64,000 nucleotides of DNA from Afipia massiliensis (GTDB lineage Bacteria > Pseudomonadota > Alphaproteobacteria > Rhizobiales > Xanthobacteraceae), in NCBI RefSeq assembly GCF_014203115.1, contig NZ_JACHIJ010000003.1, positions 648,501-712,500 of the forward strand, written 5' to 3'. Under the pieces are notes generated by a model. The model did not search any database. It saw only the letters and a list, made by a program, of their open reading frames with translations, and was not told the origin of the DNA. Numbering within the stretch: position 1 is the stretch's first letter; each line of letters begins with the position of its first letter. The translations under genes were made by a program, and so were the position numbers. Of the stretch, positions 51,267 through 64,000 are shown one piece after another.

Positions 51267-51926
51267 ATGACGATCCAGGATCAAGCGTTTCGCCAGACCG
51301 CGGTTCTTCCCGTCACCGAGAACGGCTATCGCGCGGACCATCTGCTGGTCGCACAGATGGTCGAGCCCGGCTCAAGGGTGCTCGACGTCGGCTGCGGCGA
51401 GGGCGATCTGCTGCGGCTGCTGGAGACGCGCGGCGTCGACGGGCGTGGCATCGAACTGTCGCGCGAGGGGGTGAATCGCTGCGTCGCCAAGGGACTCGCG
51501 GTGGTGCAGGGCGACGCCGACACCGATCTGATCAACTATCCCGACGATGCGTTCGACTACGTGATCCTGTCGCAGACCTTGCAGGCGACCCGCCAGCCGC
51601 GCGTGGTGCTGGAAAACCTGCTGCGCATCGGCCACCGCGCCATCGTGTCGTTTCCGAATTTCGGGCACTGGAAAATGCGGCTCCAGTTGCTTGTGAAAGG
51701 CCAGATGCCGCGCACCGACAACCTGCCAGCGACGTGGTACGACACGCCGAACATCCATTTCTGCACCATCAAGGATTTCGTCCAGCTCTGCGACGAGATC
51801 AACGTCAAGATGGAGCGTGCCGTCGCGCTCGATCTTTATGGCCGGCCGCTGCGGCTCAACGCGCCATGGTGGTTCTGGAACATGTTCGGCGAGCAGGGTG
51901 TCTTCCTACTCACGCGCCGCGATTAA
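51267..51926 (+). CDS. metW: Methionine biosynthesis protein MetW
   Basis: A 219-residue SAM-dependent methyltransferase-fold protein of the MetW family. The cofactor loop is VLDVGCGEGDLLRLLE, and the family segment is ATRQPRVVLENLLRIGHRAIVSFPNFGHWKMRLQLL, with DTPNIHFCTIKDF downstream. MetW cooperates with MetX in methionine synthesis, and the tight metX-metW spacing under one riboswitch matches this. Confidence 0.9.
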   Translation: MTIQDQAFRQTAVLPVTENGYRADHLLVAQMVEPGSRVLDVGCGEGDLLRLLETRGVDGRGIELSREGVNRCVAKGLAVVQGDADTDLINYPDDAFDYVILSQTLQATRQPRVVLENLLRIGHRAIVSFPNFGHWKMRLQLLVKGQMPRTDNLPATWYDTPNIHFCTIKDFVQLCDEINVKMERAVALDLYGRPLRLNAPWWFWNMFGEQGVFLLTRRD

Positions 51927-52114
51927 TATTCACGGCTCCAATGTGGCCGTGTATGTTCGCATTCTCGCCACGAAATCTTCCCGCTATCGCCGCGAAATGA
52001 CTCCGCGGGGCGCCTTATCGCGTCTTGCTCCCGTCACACCGACCCGTTTTGTGCGCTGCAGTATGTCGTTCGCGTGCGAACGATGGGGCACAGGGGTGTC
52101 ACGGGGACTATTGG

Positions 52115-52726
52115 ATGACTGTATTGCGTAAATTTCGCCTGCCACTTCGAGGCGCCGCGCTGGCGCTATGTTCGGTGGCAATCGTCGCAATGGCGACACC
52201 GGCTTCGGCGAGGCCACATCACGGCGCAAGCCGGCACTATCACGCCCACCATTCCAAGCATCACGCCAAAAAGCACTATAGCCACCGCACTCGCCATCAC
52301 GCGCGGCGCGGCCGTTCCGTCAAAGCGGCGCCGGTCGAAAATTCGACCTCGCAGGGTTTCGGTGGCTTCGGCGGATCGAACCTTGTTGCCGAAGCGCGGC
52401 GGTACATCGGCAGCGGGAATCCCACGAGCCGGGCCAGTCTGTGGTGCGCGCGCTTCATGAACATGGTTCTCGAGAAGTCCGGGCACAAAGGCACCGGTTC
52501 GGACATGGCGCGTTCGTTCGCGAGCTACGGCCAGCGCATCTCCGGCCCGCAGGTCGGCGCCATTGCGGTCATGTCACGTGGCCGCCGCGGCGGCCATGTC
52601 GGGGTCGTTAGCGGCATCGATGCCAAGGGCAATCCGATCGTGATCTCCGGCAACCACGGCCGCCGTGTTGCCGAGGCAAGCTATTCGCGCGGGCGCATCT
52701 ACGCCTACGTCATGCCGTCGAGCTGA
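52115..52726 (+). CDS. Exported TIGR02594-type (CHAP-like) protein with a His-rich linker
   Basis: A 203-residue protein with a signal peptide (ALALCSVAIVAMATPASA), then a histidine-rich, basic segment (residues about 33-66, roughly 14 His with Lys/Arg) and a TIGR02594/NlpC-like C-terminal domain: ASLWCARFMNMVLEKSG (cysteine nucleophile), GPQVGAIAVMSRGRRGGHVGVVSGI (histidine) and IVISGNHGRR. Related proteins act on peptidoglycan. The His-rich part may bind metal or wall polymers. Its 3' end overlaps the MOSC gene by 17 bp. Confidence 0.8.
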   Translation: MTVLRKFRLPLRGAALALCSVAIVAMATPASARPHHGASRHYHAHHSKHHAKKHYSHRTRHHARRGRSVKAAPVENSTSQGFGGFGGSNLVAEARRYIGSGNPTSRASLWCARFMNMVLEKSGHKGTGSDMARSFASYGQRISGPQVGAIAVMSRGRRGGHVGVVSGIDAKGNPIVISGNHGRRVAEASYSRGRIYAYVMPSS

Positions 52727-53495
52727 TAAGCTCAGTTACCGTATCGCCGGTGGCAATGCTGCCTCCGGCGATCACCTCGGCATAGACGCCGCAATCGGCG
52801 TGATCGAACGTCTGCATCAATGCGTGCGGGATATTCATATCGCGTTCGGCGGTGACCGGATCGACATTGACGGCGGCGCAGCGCACGATCCGCTTGATCA
52901 CCTTCAGCTGTACGCTGCCGATGGTCAGTTCTTTCCCGAGCAGATCGAATTCATGCCACGCGGGCCAGCCGTTGACATAGAGATTGCCGCGAAAGCGCAG
53001 CGGGTGAACCGGCTGCCCGACGACGGTTTCGATCGCCGCCACGCTGGCCAGATTGATGATCGACACGACCTTAGCGGCTACATCGGAGAAGCTGTGGCCG
53101 GGAGCCGCGAGGATCTTCGGCGGTCCCTTCAACTCGGGCGCAAAATTCTCCTTGAAAAAGGTCTCGATGGCGGCGCGGCCCTCCTGCGTTTCGAGATCGC
53201 CGCGCACGGCCTCCGCGCCGTTGGCGTGGATGGTCAGGATGTTGCTGGCGTCGTCATACCGGGTCTGAAGTCCCGCGAGACTTTCATTGCGCATCAGCAT
53301 CAGGAAACGGCTTTTCGGAAAGTACTTCGGATCGGCCGGGGCGAAACCGCTCGGGCCGTTCTCGATGGCGTAGCGCCGGTCGGCTGGCAGCGTCTGGCCT
53401 TCACGCAGGGTGACGCTGGGGAGCGCTTCCGGTGACAGGCCTTTGACGGGATAGCGATAGATACCGTTAACGGTGACTGCGGGGGTTCCGTGCAT
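52710..53495 (-). CDS. MOSC domain-containing protein (YcbX-like)
   Basis: A 261-residue protein. The N-terminal beta barrel starts [18 protein letters not shown], the MOSC core is [46 protein letters not shown] with the molybdenum-ligand cysteine at RCAAV, and the end is [17 protein letters not shown] proteins carry the molybdenum cofactor with sulfur and include mARC/YcbX-like reductases of N-hydroxylated compounds. The start at 53495 has no clear ribosome site. It is convergent with the TIGR02594 gene. Confidence 0.85.
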   Translation of the reverse strand: MHGTPAVTVNGIYRYPVKGLSPEALPSVTLREGQTLPADRRYAIENGPSGFAPADPKYFPKSRFLMLMRNESLAGLQTRYDDASNILTIHANGAEAVRGDLETQEGRAAIETFFKENFAPELKGPPKILAAPGHSFSDVAAKVVSIINLASVAAIETVVGQPVHPLRFRGNLYVNGWPAWHEFDLLGKELTIGSVQLKVIKRIVRCAAVNVDPVTAERDMNIPHALMQTFDHADCGVYAEVIAGGSIATGDTVTELISSTA

Positions 53496-53716
53496 GTGGT
53501 TTTCTAGGGCATGATTTTGTCCCGCGCTACCCGGCGATTTCGAGGGGCAGGCCTCTTTCCGAATCCGGACCAAGTTCCCACATGAGGACCAAGCCGGCCG
53601 TGGCGCCGGCGACATCTCCGCCCCGGCCGAGCCATCGGTGCCGGGAGGGCGGAAACCCATTGAAGATGCTAAAATCCGTGCCTTCGGGGCGGATATGGCA
53701 GGCTGAGGGAAACCGA

Positions 53717-56350
<2,634 letters not shown>

Positions 56351-56359
56351 GAAACAAAA

Positions 56360-56387
56360 AGCCGGGCAACATGCCCGGCTTTTTTTA
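56360..56387 (+). terminator. Rho-independent terminator after clpB
   Basis: Perfect stem AGCCGGGC (56360-56367) with GCCCGGCT (56373-56380), a 5-nt loop and a following T-run to 56387. The preceding A-run suggests bidirectional use, since it lies between clpB and the converging propeller gene. Confidence 0.88.
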
Positions 56388-56403
56388 TCAGCATCTGCGC
56401 CGA

Positions 56404-58035
56404 TTATTTTTTCTTCAGCGTGTAGATCGCGTTTTCGATGTCGGATGACACATAGATCGTTCCCGATGCGCCGACGCCGACGCCGGTCGGAATGTTCGTC
56501 GGCAAGGTTCCCGCAGCACCCGCAAGCCCGATCGGCAGGTTGCCGGCGAGTTCGGTGACGGTGCCGGTCTGCGGATCGATCGAGATCACGCGCTTGGCAC
56601 CGACCTCCGCGACGATCAGCTTGCCGTCCGGCGCCAGCGCGATGCCTTCCGGACCTTTCAGATCCTTGGCGACGACGCTCTTGGCGCCGCTCGCGACATC
56701 GACCTTCGACACCAGCCCCGCAAACGCTTCCGTCACATAGGCGGTGTTGTCGTTCGCAGCGACAAGGCCAACCGGACCGGCCAGATCGCTGGCGATCGTT
56801 TTGCGGTCCTTGCCGTGCTCGCTGCTGGCGCGCACCAGCGATTTCGTGCCGAGTTCATTGACCAGGATACTGCCGTCGCCGAGGCGGACTGCGTCGTGCG
56901 GAGCCGTGAAGCCGTGCAGCATTTCCACGGTCTTGCCGGTCTTACGGTCGATCAGTTGCACCGTGCCGGTGAACCAGCTCGACAGCAGAACGAAATCGCC
57001 TTTCGCCGTCGCGCTCATCGGATATTCCAGCGTGACGCCCTCGGCGTGCATGCGCGCCGGTTCGCTGACCTTGCCGGTAGAGCCGTCAACGGTGCGATAG
57101 GCAAAAACGTCGGCGACGTAGACCGTGTCCGTGCCGTTGTCGCTCACGACGCCGATGCCGCCGGGCAGCGAGAGTTGCCCGATGATGACCTGCTTGGCGG
57201 CGCCGGTTTCGGGATCGATCTCCTGAATGCCGTTATCGGCCATGTTGGACACGAAGATGCGGTCGTTTCCGTCGATGGCGAGATTGTCGAGCGCAGGCTT
57301 GAGCTGGGCCGTGACCTTCTTCGTGCCGGTCTTCGGATCGACCTTCACGAGCTGGCCGAGTGCGGTGTCCACCACCCAGAGATTGCCCTTCGAATCGAAG
57401 TTCACCGCGGCCGGAACCTTGAAGCCTTCGGCGACGACGGCGAACTCGCCCTTGTCGACATCGACCTTCACGACCTGGCCTTTGAACCAGAGCGGCCCGT
57501 ACAGCCTGTCGTCGGGACCGAATTCGAATCCGTTCAGACCGCCCATCTTCTCCATGATCTTGCGCGGAGGTTTCGCGCCCTCAATGTCGATTTCGTAAAG
57601 CGCGTCGCCAAGGAACACCTGCGTGGCGTACAGCCGGCCATCCTTGCGGAACGCCAGCGAATTGATTCCGGGCAGGCCGGACGCGAGTTTCCTGATCGGG
57701 CCGTCGCCCTTGCGCGCGTAGAGATCGCCGGTGAGGAATCCGGTCCACGCCATGGTGCCGTCGGGCGCAAGGGCGATGTCGTCCGCCATGCCGCCGTCTG
57801 CGGTGGAGATCGAAATTTTCGCCGTGCCGGCGTTGCGGTCGACTTCGTAAAGCGCGGCACCGGCGACGCTGCCCGCGAACAGCCGCCCGCTCTTGTCGAT
57901 GCCGAGCCCATGCACGCCGTGGAATGCCGAACCCGGCACCAGCTTCGTCACCTCGTAGGCTTGCGCGAAGGCTGCGGTGGCGGCGCCGACCGCGAGCGCG
58001 GCAATTGTCGTGCACACGACGAACCGATGTCTCAT
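56404..58035 (-). CDS. Exported double beta-propeller (SMP-30/NHL-type) protein
   Basis: A 543-residue protein with signal peptide residues 1 to about 24 (ending AFAQ). The mature part is built from repeating blade motifs of the form DNLAIDGNDRIFVSN, VNFDSKGNLWVVDT or GIALAPDGKLIVAE, about eleven of them, enough for two propellers. SMP-30/strictosidine synthase-like proteins of this kind are periplasmic hydrolases or binding proteins. Catalytic residues cannot be assigned here. GGGAGG precedes the start. Confidence 0.75.
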   Translation of the reverse strand: MRHRFVVCTTIAALAVGAATAAFAQAYEVTKLVPGSAFHGVHGLGIDKSGRLFAGSVAGAALYEVDRNAGTAKISISTADGGMADDIALAPDGTMAWTGFLTGDLYARKGDGPIRKLASGLPGINSLAFRKDGRLYATQVFLGDALYEIDIEGAKPPRKIMEKMGGLNGFEFGPDDRLYGPLWFKGQVVKVDVDKGEFAVVAEGFKVPAAVNFDSKGNLWVVDTALGQLVKVDPKTGTKKVTAQLKPALDNLAIDGNDRIFVSNMADNGIQEIDPETGAAKQVIIGQLSLPGGIGVVSDNGTDTVYVADVFAYRTVDGSTGKVSEPARMHAEGVTLEYPMSATAKGDFVLLSSWFTGTVQLIDRKTGKTVEMLHGFTAPHDAVRLGDGSILVNELGTKSLVRASSEHGKDRKTIASDLAGPVGLVAANDNTAYVTEAFAGLVSKVDVASGAKSVVAKDLKGPEGIALAPDGKLIVAEVGAKRVISIDPQTGTVTELAGNLPIGLAGAAGTLPTNIPTGVGVGASGTIYVSSDIENAIYTLKKK

Positions 58036-58202
58036 GACCGAACCTCCCGGCGTTTACGTATGATTTTTATGCGGGGAGTATTTGTCGGTGCGCCTTGCTT
58101 GGCAACGGAAACCGACATTGCAACGCACGCGACATCAACCGCGCAGCGCGGCGCTGTTTTAAACATCGAGAAATTTTGTCGTGAAACTTAACCGTCGTGA
58201 AA

Positions 58203-60233
58203 TCAGCGGTCGTTTGCCTGCGCCGTCTTCTGGCCCTTGGCGGCCTGCGGCTGCGGACGTGTGCCGCCCGGGCGGCTGTTGATCATGCCGTCGAGCCGGT
58301 CGCGTTCGGTCTCAAAGCTCGCCAGCATCGGACCATCGAGCGAACGTCCGCGCGGCAGCTTGATGCGCATCGGATCGACGAAGCGGCCGTTGACCAGAAT
58401 TTCGTAGTGCACATGCGCGCCGGTGGAGAGGCCGGTCGATCCGACGAAGCCGATCACCTGGCCCTGCCGCACGCGCTTGCCGGGCTCCATGCCCTTGGCG
58501 AAAGCGGTCATGTGGCCATAGGCGGTTTCATATCCGTTGGGATGCTTGACGCGGATATATTTGCCGTAGCCGCCTTCCCAGCCGGCTTTCTCGACGGTGC
58601 CGTTGCCGGATGCGAAGATCGGTGTGCCGTAGGGCGCGGCCCAGTCCACGCCGGTGTGCATCTTGGTATAGCCGAGGATGGGGTGACGGCGGCCGCCGAA
58701 GCCGGAGCGCATGATCGCGTTGTTGACGGGTTTGCGGACCAGGAACTTCTTCGCGCTCTTACCGGTCTCGTCATAGTAATCGACGATGGAATCGTCGGGC
58801 GCCTGGAAGCGGTAGTATTTCTTGGTTTCGCCGCCGACGGTGAGGGCGGCGTACAGCACTTCGGTTTTTTCGGTGTTGACCGGAGCTTCGTCTTCGCCGG
58901 CGAAGAACACTTCGAACGAGTCGCCGGCCTGCACCTTGCGCTGGAAGTCGACGTCGTAGGAGTAGATGCGGATCATGTCCTCGATGACGGTGGCCGGGAC
59001 CTTGTTGCGCATCGCGGTCTCGTAGATGCTCTGATAGAGCCGCACGCCGGTGCCGTCATCCTCGTCATCGTCGTCGCTGGCATTGGCGGTTTCCGTCACG
59101 CTGTTGAAACTCTGGACGTCGACGGCGACATATTTGCCGAGATCCGACAGGGCGGCGACCGCTTCGATGGTGGTTTCGTTGGCGACGATGACGCGGACCG
59201 GCTGCTGGCGCTGAAGTCCCGGACCGGTGCCGGCCATCATGATGCGCAGCTTCTGGCCTTCCTTCAGGCCGCCGTCGCGGCCGCGCGCGCCGAGATTGTT
59301 GGCGATCGCCAGCGCTTCGCCGGGGCTGGCTCCCATTTCACGCAGGATGGTCTGGACGGTTTCGCCCTTCTTGACGATGTGAATGCGTTCGCTTGAAGGG
59401 TTGCCGCCGGTGATCTGTTCCTTGGTCTTCGGCAGCAGGGTGACGTTTTCCGGCACCACGCGGGCCTCGAAGCCGGCATACGGATCGGGCGTGCCTTCCG
59501 CGGCGTAGGCCATCTTGAGATCGGCCGGGTTGCTCGATGCATATTTGACGGCGCTGTTGCCGCGCCAGTTCGATGCATCGCGCACCCGCAGCAGCACCTC
59601 GTCGATTGCGACGTTGGCTGCAATCTTGGCGCGAGGCAGCACCGAGGCGAGGTCGCGCGTCACAAACGAGACTTCGGCATCCGGCTCGGCGGCATTGGGA
59701 TTCTGCGAATCGTCGCCTTCCGCGGGCGCCGCTGTGCCGACATCGGTCAGCATGCGCTGGGCGTTAAAGGCGGGAATCTTGGAGGAGAGGTCGCTGGTCG
59801 TCAGCGACAGGTTGCCCGCGATACGGACGAACGGGCGCACCTTCATGACGTCGCGGTTGCCGGCGCGGGCAACGGTGGAAACGCGAATGACCTGGCGGGC
59901 GGCTGCCGATTCGCTCGGCGGCGGAAGGCGATCGCTCTTGCGGGCGACGGCCCCCTTGTCATTGGCGCCAAACGCGCCGCGCAGCGCGCCTTCGACCCGC
60001 TCGGGGACCTTGGCAAATGTCATTTCGCCATCGAGCGACGCAAAAACGGCGCCGCCGATCAGAGCCGCGCCGCACAGACCAGTGAGAATCGTTCCGCTGA
60101 ACCACTGCACGGAGACACGGCGGCGGTCGATGACCGCGGCTTCCGACCCGTCGACGGATAGCGGGGGCTCATGACCGAGATCAATGATCCCGGCACGCCC
60201 ATAGTGTCCCCCGCGTGACGTCCCGTGGTTCAA
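58203..60233 (-). CDS. Membrane-anchored M23-family metallopeptidase
   Basis: A 676-residue protein with one N-terminal transmembrane helix (WFSGTILTGLCGAALIGGAVFASL), a long extracytoplasmic region with a LysM-like motif (IHIVKKGETVQTILREMGASPGEALAIA) and a C-terminal LytM/M23 endopeptidase domain: GRRHPILGYTKMHTGVDWAAPYGT with the zinc ligands, and HVHYEIL. It probably cleaves peptidoglycan cross-links. The start codon is TTG at 60233, after a GGGGAC-type site; no later ATG fits the N-terminus. Confidence 0.87.
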   Translation of the reverse strand: MNHGTSRGGHYGRAGIIDLGHEPPLSVDGSEAAVIDRRRVSVQWFSGTILTGLCGAALIGGAVFASLDGEMTFAKVPERVEGALRGAFGANDKGAVARKSDRLPPPSESAAARQVIRVSTVARAGNRDVMKVRPFVRIAGNLSLTTSDLSSKIPAFNAQRMLTDVGTAAPAEGDDSQNPNAAEPDAEVSFVTRDLASVLPRAKIAANVAIDEVLLRVRDASNWRGNSAVKYASSNPADLKMAYAAEGTPDPYAGFEARVVPENVTLLPKTKEQITGGNPSSERIHIVKKGETVQTILREMGASPGEALAIANNLGARGRDGGLKEGQKLRIMMAGTGPGLQRQQPVRVIVANETTIEAVAALSDLGKYVAVDVQSFNSVTETANASDDDDEDDGTGVRLYQSIYETAMRNKVPATVIEDMIRIYSYDVDFQRKVQAGDSFEVFFAGEDEAPVNTEKTEVLYAALTVGGETKKYYRFQAPDDSIVDYYDETGKSAKKFLVRKPVNNAIMRSGFGGRRHPILGYTKMHTGVDWAAPYGTPIFASGNGTVEKAGWEGGYGKYIRVKHPNGYETAYGHMTAFAKGMEPGKRVRQGQVIGFVGSTGLSTGAHVHYEILVNGRFVDPMRIKLPRGRSLDGPMLASFETERDRLDGMINSRPGGTRPQPQAAKGQKTAQANDR

Positions 60234-60702
60234 AACTGCCGTCCCCCAAGTCTTGTCTTAGTCTCTCAGATCTCAGCACTCAAACGAAACGCCACTCAAC
60301 GAACTGCCAGTGTGCCTTCGTCCAGCTCATGGCGCCCCGGGTGGGTTGCCGATCGAGCCACAAGCGCCTGGTTGTCTTTCCGTCACCGATATTCGCCGTA
60401 CGCCAAAGTACTGGCGAGACCTGCCGAACGTCGATGCCGTGCAACTCTTCGATGTTTTCGATCCCCAGGATGATTATTCGATCCCAAGCTTGATCCAAAG
60501 TTCGGCGACAATCCTACATCATCTCCGAATCTTCGAACCGGCCGGCCGAAACTATACTTCTATTCGCCCGGCCAGGGCATGTTTCCTGTGCAGAACGTCG
60601 CAGGAATGTGGCTCTAGTACGGCGTGAAGGCCCGATAAAATGGGGACTTCTTCGCGTTGCAAAATTTCTTCGGTGCAGTGCGACGGATTTTTGACAAGGG
60701 CG
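60234..60702 (+). other. Intergenic region upstream of the rrn promoter
   Basis: About 470 bp without a recognisable gene. A plus-strand 105-codon frame (60310-60627) has no family resemblance, and its composition suggests chance. The region should contain the M23 promoter at its left end and upstream rrn activating elements at its right end. Confidence 0.45.
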
Positions 60703-60732
60703 TTGACAACCTTCGAAAGCCTGCCCTATAAG
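60703..60732 (+). promoter_or_regulatory. rrn operon promoter
   Basis: TTGACA (60703-60708), an 18-bp spacer and TATAAG (60727-60732). A second TTGACA lies 12 bp upstream (60691-60696). Transcription would begin near 60740, about 610 nt before 16S. It is the best promoter match in the region. Confidence 0.7.
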
Positions 60733-61352
60733 ACGGCCACTGAGCGCGGCGGCGCCGGGGCCCAACGGCCCGGGCGATTGTCTGTGTCTCACAAGCTCCT
60801 CACCTTGAAGAGTGAAACATCAACCGATATATGTCGGTTGAGAATTTGCTTTCGAGGTAAGGTTGCCGGGTGGTCTAGGAATAGATGCTTGGCAAATCTT
60901 CTTCTTCAGGAAGGTTCGCTGATTTCTTCGAAAGAAAAAATCGCCGGATAATCTGAAAAAAGAGATTGCTTCCTTCTTCGGGAGGGTCTACTGGTTCGCT
61001 CCCTTCGGGGCGCTGGCATCCTACGGGGTGCCGCCTGATGACCTTCACTTTGGAAGATCAGAACGAGATTTTCTCCCTTACGGGGAGGGCGACGCTTCTG
61101 CGTCGGGTTGTTTGACAAGTAAAGATGAAGAAAGAGAAACGTGGACGGCGGAGTCCTTGCGGGTCTCGATCACGAGAAAGCTTCGGCTTTCAAAGGGTTG
61201 GGGCCGGACGAAAGACTTCGGCGGTACACGTTTTATAAGGTTACACCATCGCTGTCAGTGATGTGAATCACGGACGGCGGTCAGCTTCGGTTGACCAAAA
61301 ATGGTGGGACCTCGTCAAAACGATGTGATCAGCCGGTTCAAAGTTCAAGTCC
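60733..61352 (+). other. rRNA operon leader
   Basis: About 620 bp of leader. A GC hairpin (near 60752-60775, GCCGGGGCC/GGCCCGGGC) follows the start, then AT-richer sequence including TTGACAAGTAAAGATG at 61112-61127. No protein-coding frame is convincing. It should contain the 5' processing stem of 16S and antitermination signals; I could not assign boxA with confidence. Confidence 0.5.
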
Positions 61353-62848
<1,496 letters not shown>

Positions 62849-63063
62849 GGTCCTTCAGCTTGCCAAAGTCTTCCAAGATTTCGGCAACTATCGGATCGTT
62901 TTAGAAACATCAGTGGCCAGTGATTGGATCAATCGCTGAGCTGCATTGGCGGGACACCGCCGTCTTCGTTTCTCTTTCTTCGCGGACGAACACGCGCCAG
63001 GGGCGGCGTTGAGCGATGCACGTTGCATATGCGACGTCGCGCCGACCGAGCTCCTCGTCGTTA

Positions 63064-63140
63064 GGGCTTGTAGCTCAGTTGGTTAGAGCGCGCGCTTGAT
63101 AAGCGTGAGGTCGGAAGTTCAAGTCTTCCCAGGCCCACCA
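63064..63140 (+). tRNA. tRNA-Ile (anticodon GAT)
   Basis: A 77-nt tRNA in the 16S-23S spacer: acceptor stem GGGCTTG/CAGGCCC, anticodon loop CTTGATAAG (GAT), T-arm with GTTCAAGTC and encoded CCA. The usual first spacer tRNA. Confidence 0.96.
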
Positions 63141-63238
63141 TATATGCGCGACTATCCATTGCGGTTGCTGCGCTCACGTCACGACATCGCATCTTGTATT
63201 GACGCTGTCTTTTGCGTTGAGCATTCGTCTTCTGGAAC

Positions 63239-63314
63239 GGGGGCATAGCTCAGCTGGGAGAGCGCGTGCTTTGCAAGCATGAGGTCGTCGGTTCGATCCC
63301 GTCTGCCTCCACCA
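63239..63314 (+). tRNA. tRNA-Ala (anticodon TGC)
   Basis: A 76-nt tRNA in the spacer: acceptor GGGGGCA/TGCCTCC, anticodon loop CTTTGCAAG (TGC), T-arm GGTTCGATCCC, encoded CCA. The usual second spacer tRNA. Confidence 0.96.
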
Positions 63315-63812
63315 GAAGTCTGGATGGAGCGACGGGTTCATGACGACTGCTCAGTGCAGCGTGTTCACAGTGTGCCCCATACGGGTGGCGCCTGTTTTAT
63401 TGTCCGCGATATATCAATTCGCATGCAGATGTTCTCACCAGAACGCTGCTTGCGGGATTTCTGACATCGTAAAGAGGAGATCGATCCGAGCTTGGATCGC
63501 GAGGCATATCGCAAGATATGCGTTGCGGATTCTTGCATTATCTCCTGGCCGCTCATTCTGAAGCATCGCAAGATGGTTCGGGTGGCATTGGCCGTCGCAA
63601 GACGGCCGGTGTTGTTACCTTGTGTGACAGCGTCTTTATTAGTGAAGCTTGACCGCCTCACTATCGGTTCGATCTTACGAAGCAAGCTGGTCTTTCTAAT
63701 CATATCCAGCTGCATGCAGCCTCTATCGAGGGGGCGCGCTGATGACTTTCGGGTCTTCAGCAAGTGTGCAGTTCAACATTCTGCCGAGTGTGTGGATATT
63801 GATAATGAGAGC
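63315..63812 (+). other. 16S-23S spacer after the tRNAs
   Basis: About 500 bp between tRNA-Ala and 23S. It contains no gene I recognise; the ORFs here are chance. It should hold the 5' half of the 23S processing stem and antitermination signals. Confidence 0.6.
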
Positions 63813-64000
63813 AATCAAGTGCCTTAAGGGTGTTCGGTGGATGCCTTGGCGATGAGAGGCGATGAAGGACGTGCTACGCTGCGATAAGCTGTGGGGAGCT
63901 GCGAAGGAGCTTTGATCCACAGATTTCCGAATGGGGAAACCCACCTTCGATAGCCGAAACTCTAAGCGCACGATGACGCAAGTCACCGTGGGTTTGGATT
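63813..64000 (+). rRNA. rrl: 23S ribosomal RNA, 5' end (truncated by window)
   Basis: It starts near 63813 with AATCAAGTGCCTTAAGGGTG, followed by the conserved TTCGGTGGATGCCTTGGC. The gene runs off the window after about 190 nt. Helix 9 (from about 63937) is extended compared with E. coli: AAACCCAC at 63937-63944 pairs with GTGGGTTT at 63988-63995, leaving an internal 43 nt. In relatives this is where an intervening sequence is cut out to give a 5.8S-like fragment. Confidence 0.95.

Noticed and set aside
53600..53716. RpoH (heat-shock) promoter before clpB
   Set aside because: A CATTGAAG lies at about 53658 but no matching CCCCAT-type -10 follows at the right distance, so I cannot support it.
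60310..60627. 105-codon frame before the rrn promoter
   Set aside because: No ribosome site and no recognisable domain, and the region before rrn operons is usually non-coding.

Overview
The window is a 64 kb stretch of GC-rich alphaproteobacterial chromosome. The 16S rRNA gene near the right end, the Ile-Ala spacer tRNAs, a TlpA very close to the Bradyrhizobium protein, and the argH-lipoprotein-lysA and ftsEX-plsC-tyrC-hisC gene orders all point to the Nitrobacteraceae (Bradyrhizobiaceae): Afipia, Bradyrhizobium, Rhodopseudomonas, Nitrobacter and relatives. Nearly everything is ordinary core-genome coding sequence. I found no phage, CRISPR array or complete insertion sequence. The mobile-looking material is a family of short palindromic elements.

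Layout. 1-9.1 kb: nitronate monooxygenase, a thioesterase-fold protein, a GrlR-like protein, tRNA-Leu(CAA), dsbB, an AbrB-family membrane protein, an LssY-C protein, an lrgA/lrgB pair and a secreted cyclase-family hydrolase. 9.1-18.4 kb: an SDR, a GlxA/AraC regulator, an Old Yellow Enzyme, an HNH nuclease, a DUF2855-alkA pair, gluQ, a soluble hybrid histidine kinase, a YihY membrane protein and a HIG1-type protein. 18.4-22.1 kb: cobalamin adenosyltransferase, etfBA, 3-hydroxybutyryl-CoA dehydrogenase and a tiny YjfB-like protein. 22.1-26.3 kb (minus strand): an ArsR-led operon of AHSA1, GST, DUF899, DUF1428 and three VOC proteins. 26.3-33.7 kb: tlpA, argH, lptM-like, lysA, an ICMT-like methyltransferase and a large DUF4175 membrane protein. 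33.8-36.7 kb: a second ArsR-led operon (VOC, AHSA1, DoxX, SRPBCC, YjbR). 36.7-40.2 kb: soxR with a textbook soxbox facing a small monooxygenase, an SDR, a Bcr/CflA transporter and a response regulator. 40.2-49.7 kb: a zinc-ribbon protein, ftsEX, ydcF, plsC, chaC, a DUF2125 protein, tyrC, hisC and chorismate mutase. 49.7-53.5 kb: SAM-II riboswitch, metX, metW, a secreted His-rich protein and a MOSC protein. 53.7-60.2 kb: clpB, a double beta-propeller and an M23 peptidase. 60.2-64 kb: an rrn operon (promoter, about 610-nt leader, 16S, tRNA-Ile, tRNA-Ala, start of 23S).

Functional themes are amino-acid synthesis (Arg, Lys, Tyr/Phe, His, Met), envelope and division, fatty-acid/electron-transfer metabolism, and two look-alike ArsR/AHSA1 operons of unknown purpose. 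The most unusual signals are: (i) composite palindromic units (type-1 hairpin, 13 bp, type-2 hairpin) at 41129-41295 and 43914-44075, with a probable decayed copy at 28593-28635; (ii) the perfect SoxR operator at 37167-37184 inside a 19-bp promoter spacer driving a monooxygenase-like gene; (iii) the SAM-II riboswitch coupled to mutually exclusive antiterminator and terminator hairpins; (iv) the paired ArsR operons, one with an apparently leaderless arsR overlapping its neighbour by 121 nt. I see no single large undescribed system; these are the best leads. All assignments come from reading the sequence, and no database search was possible.
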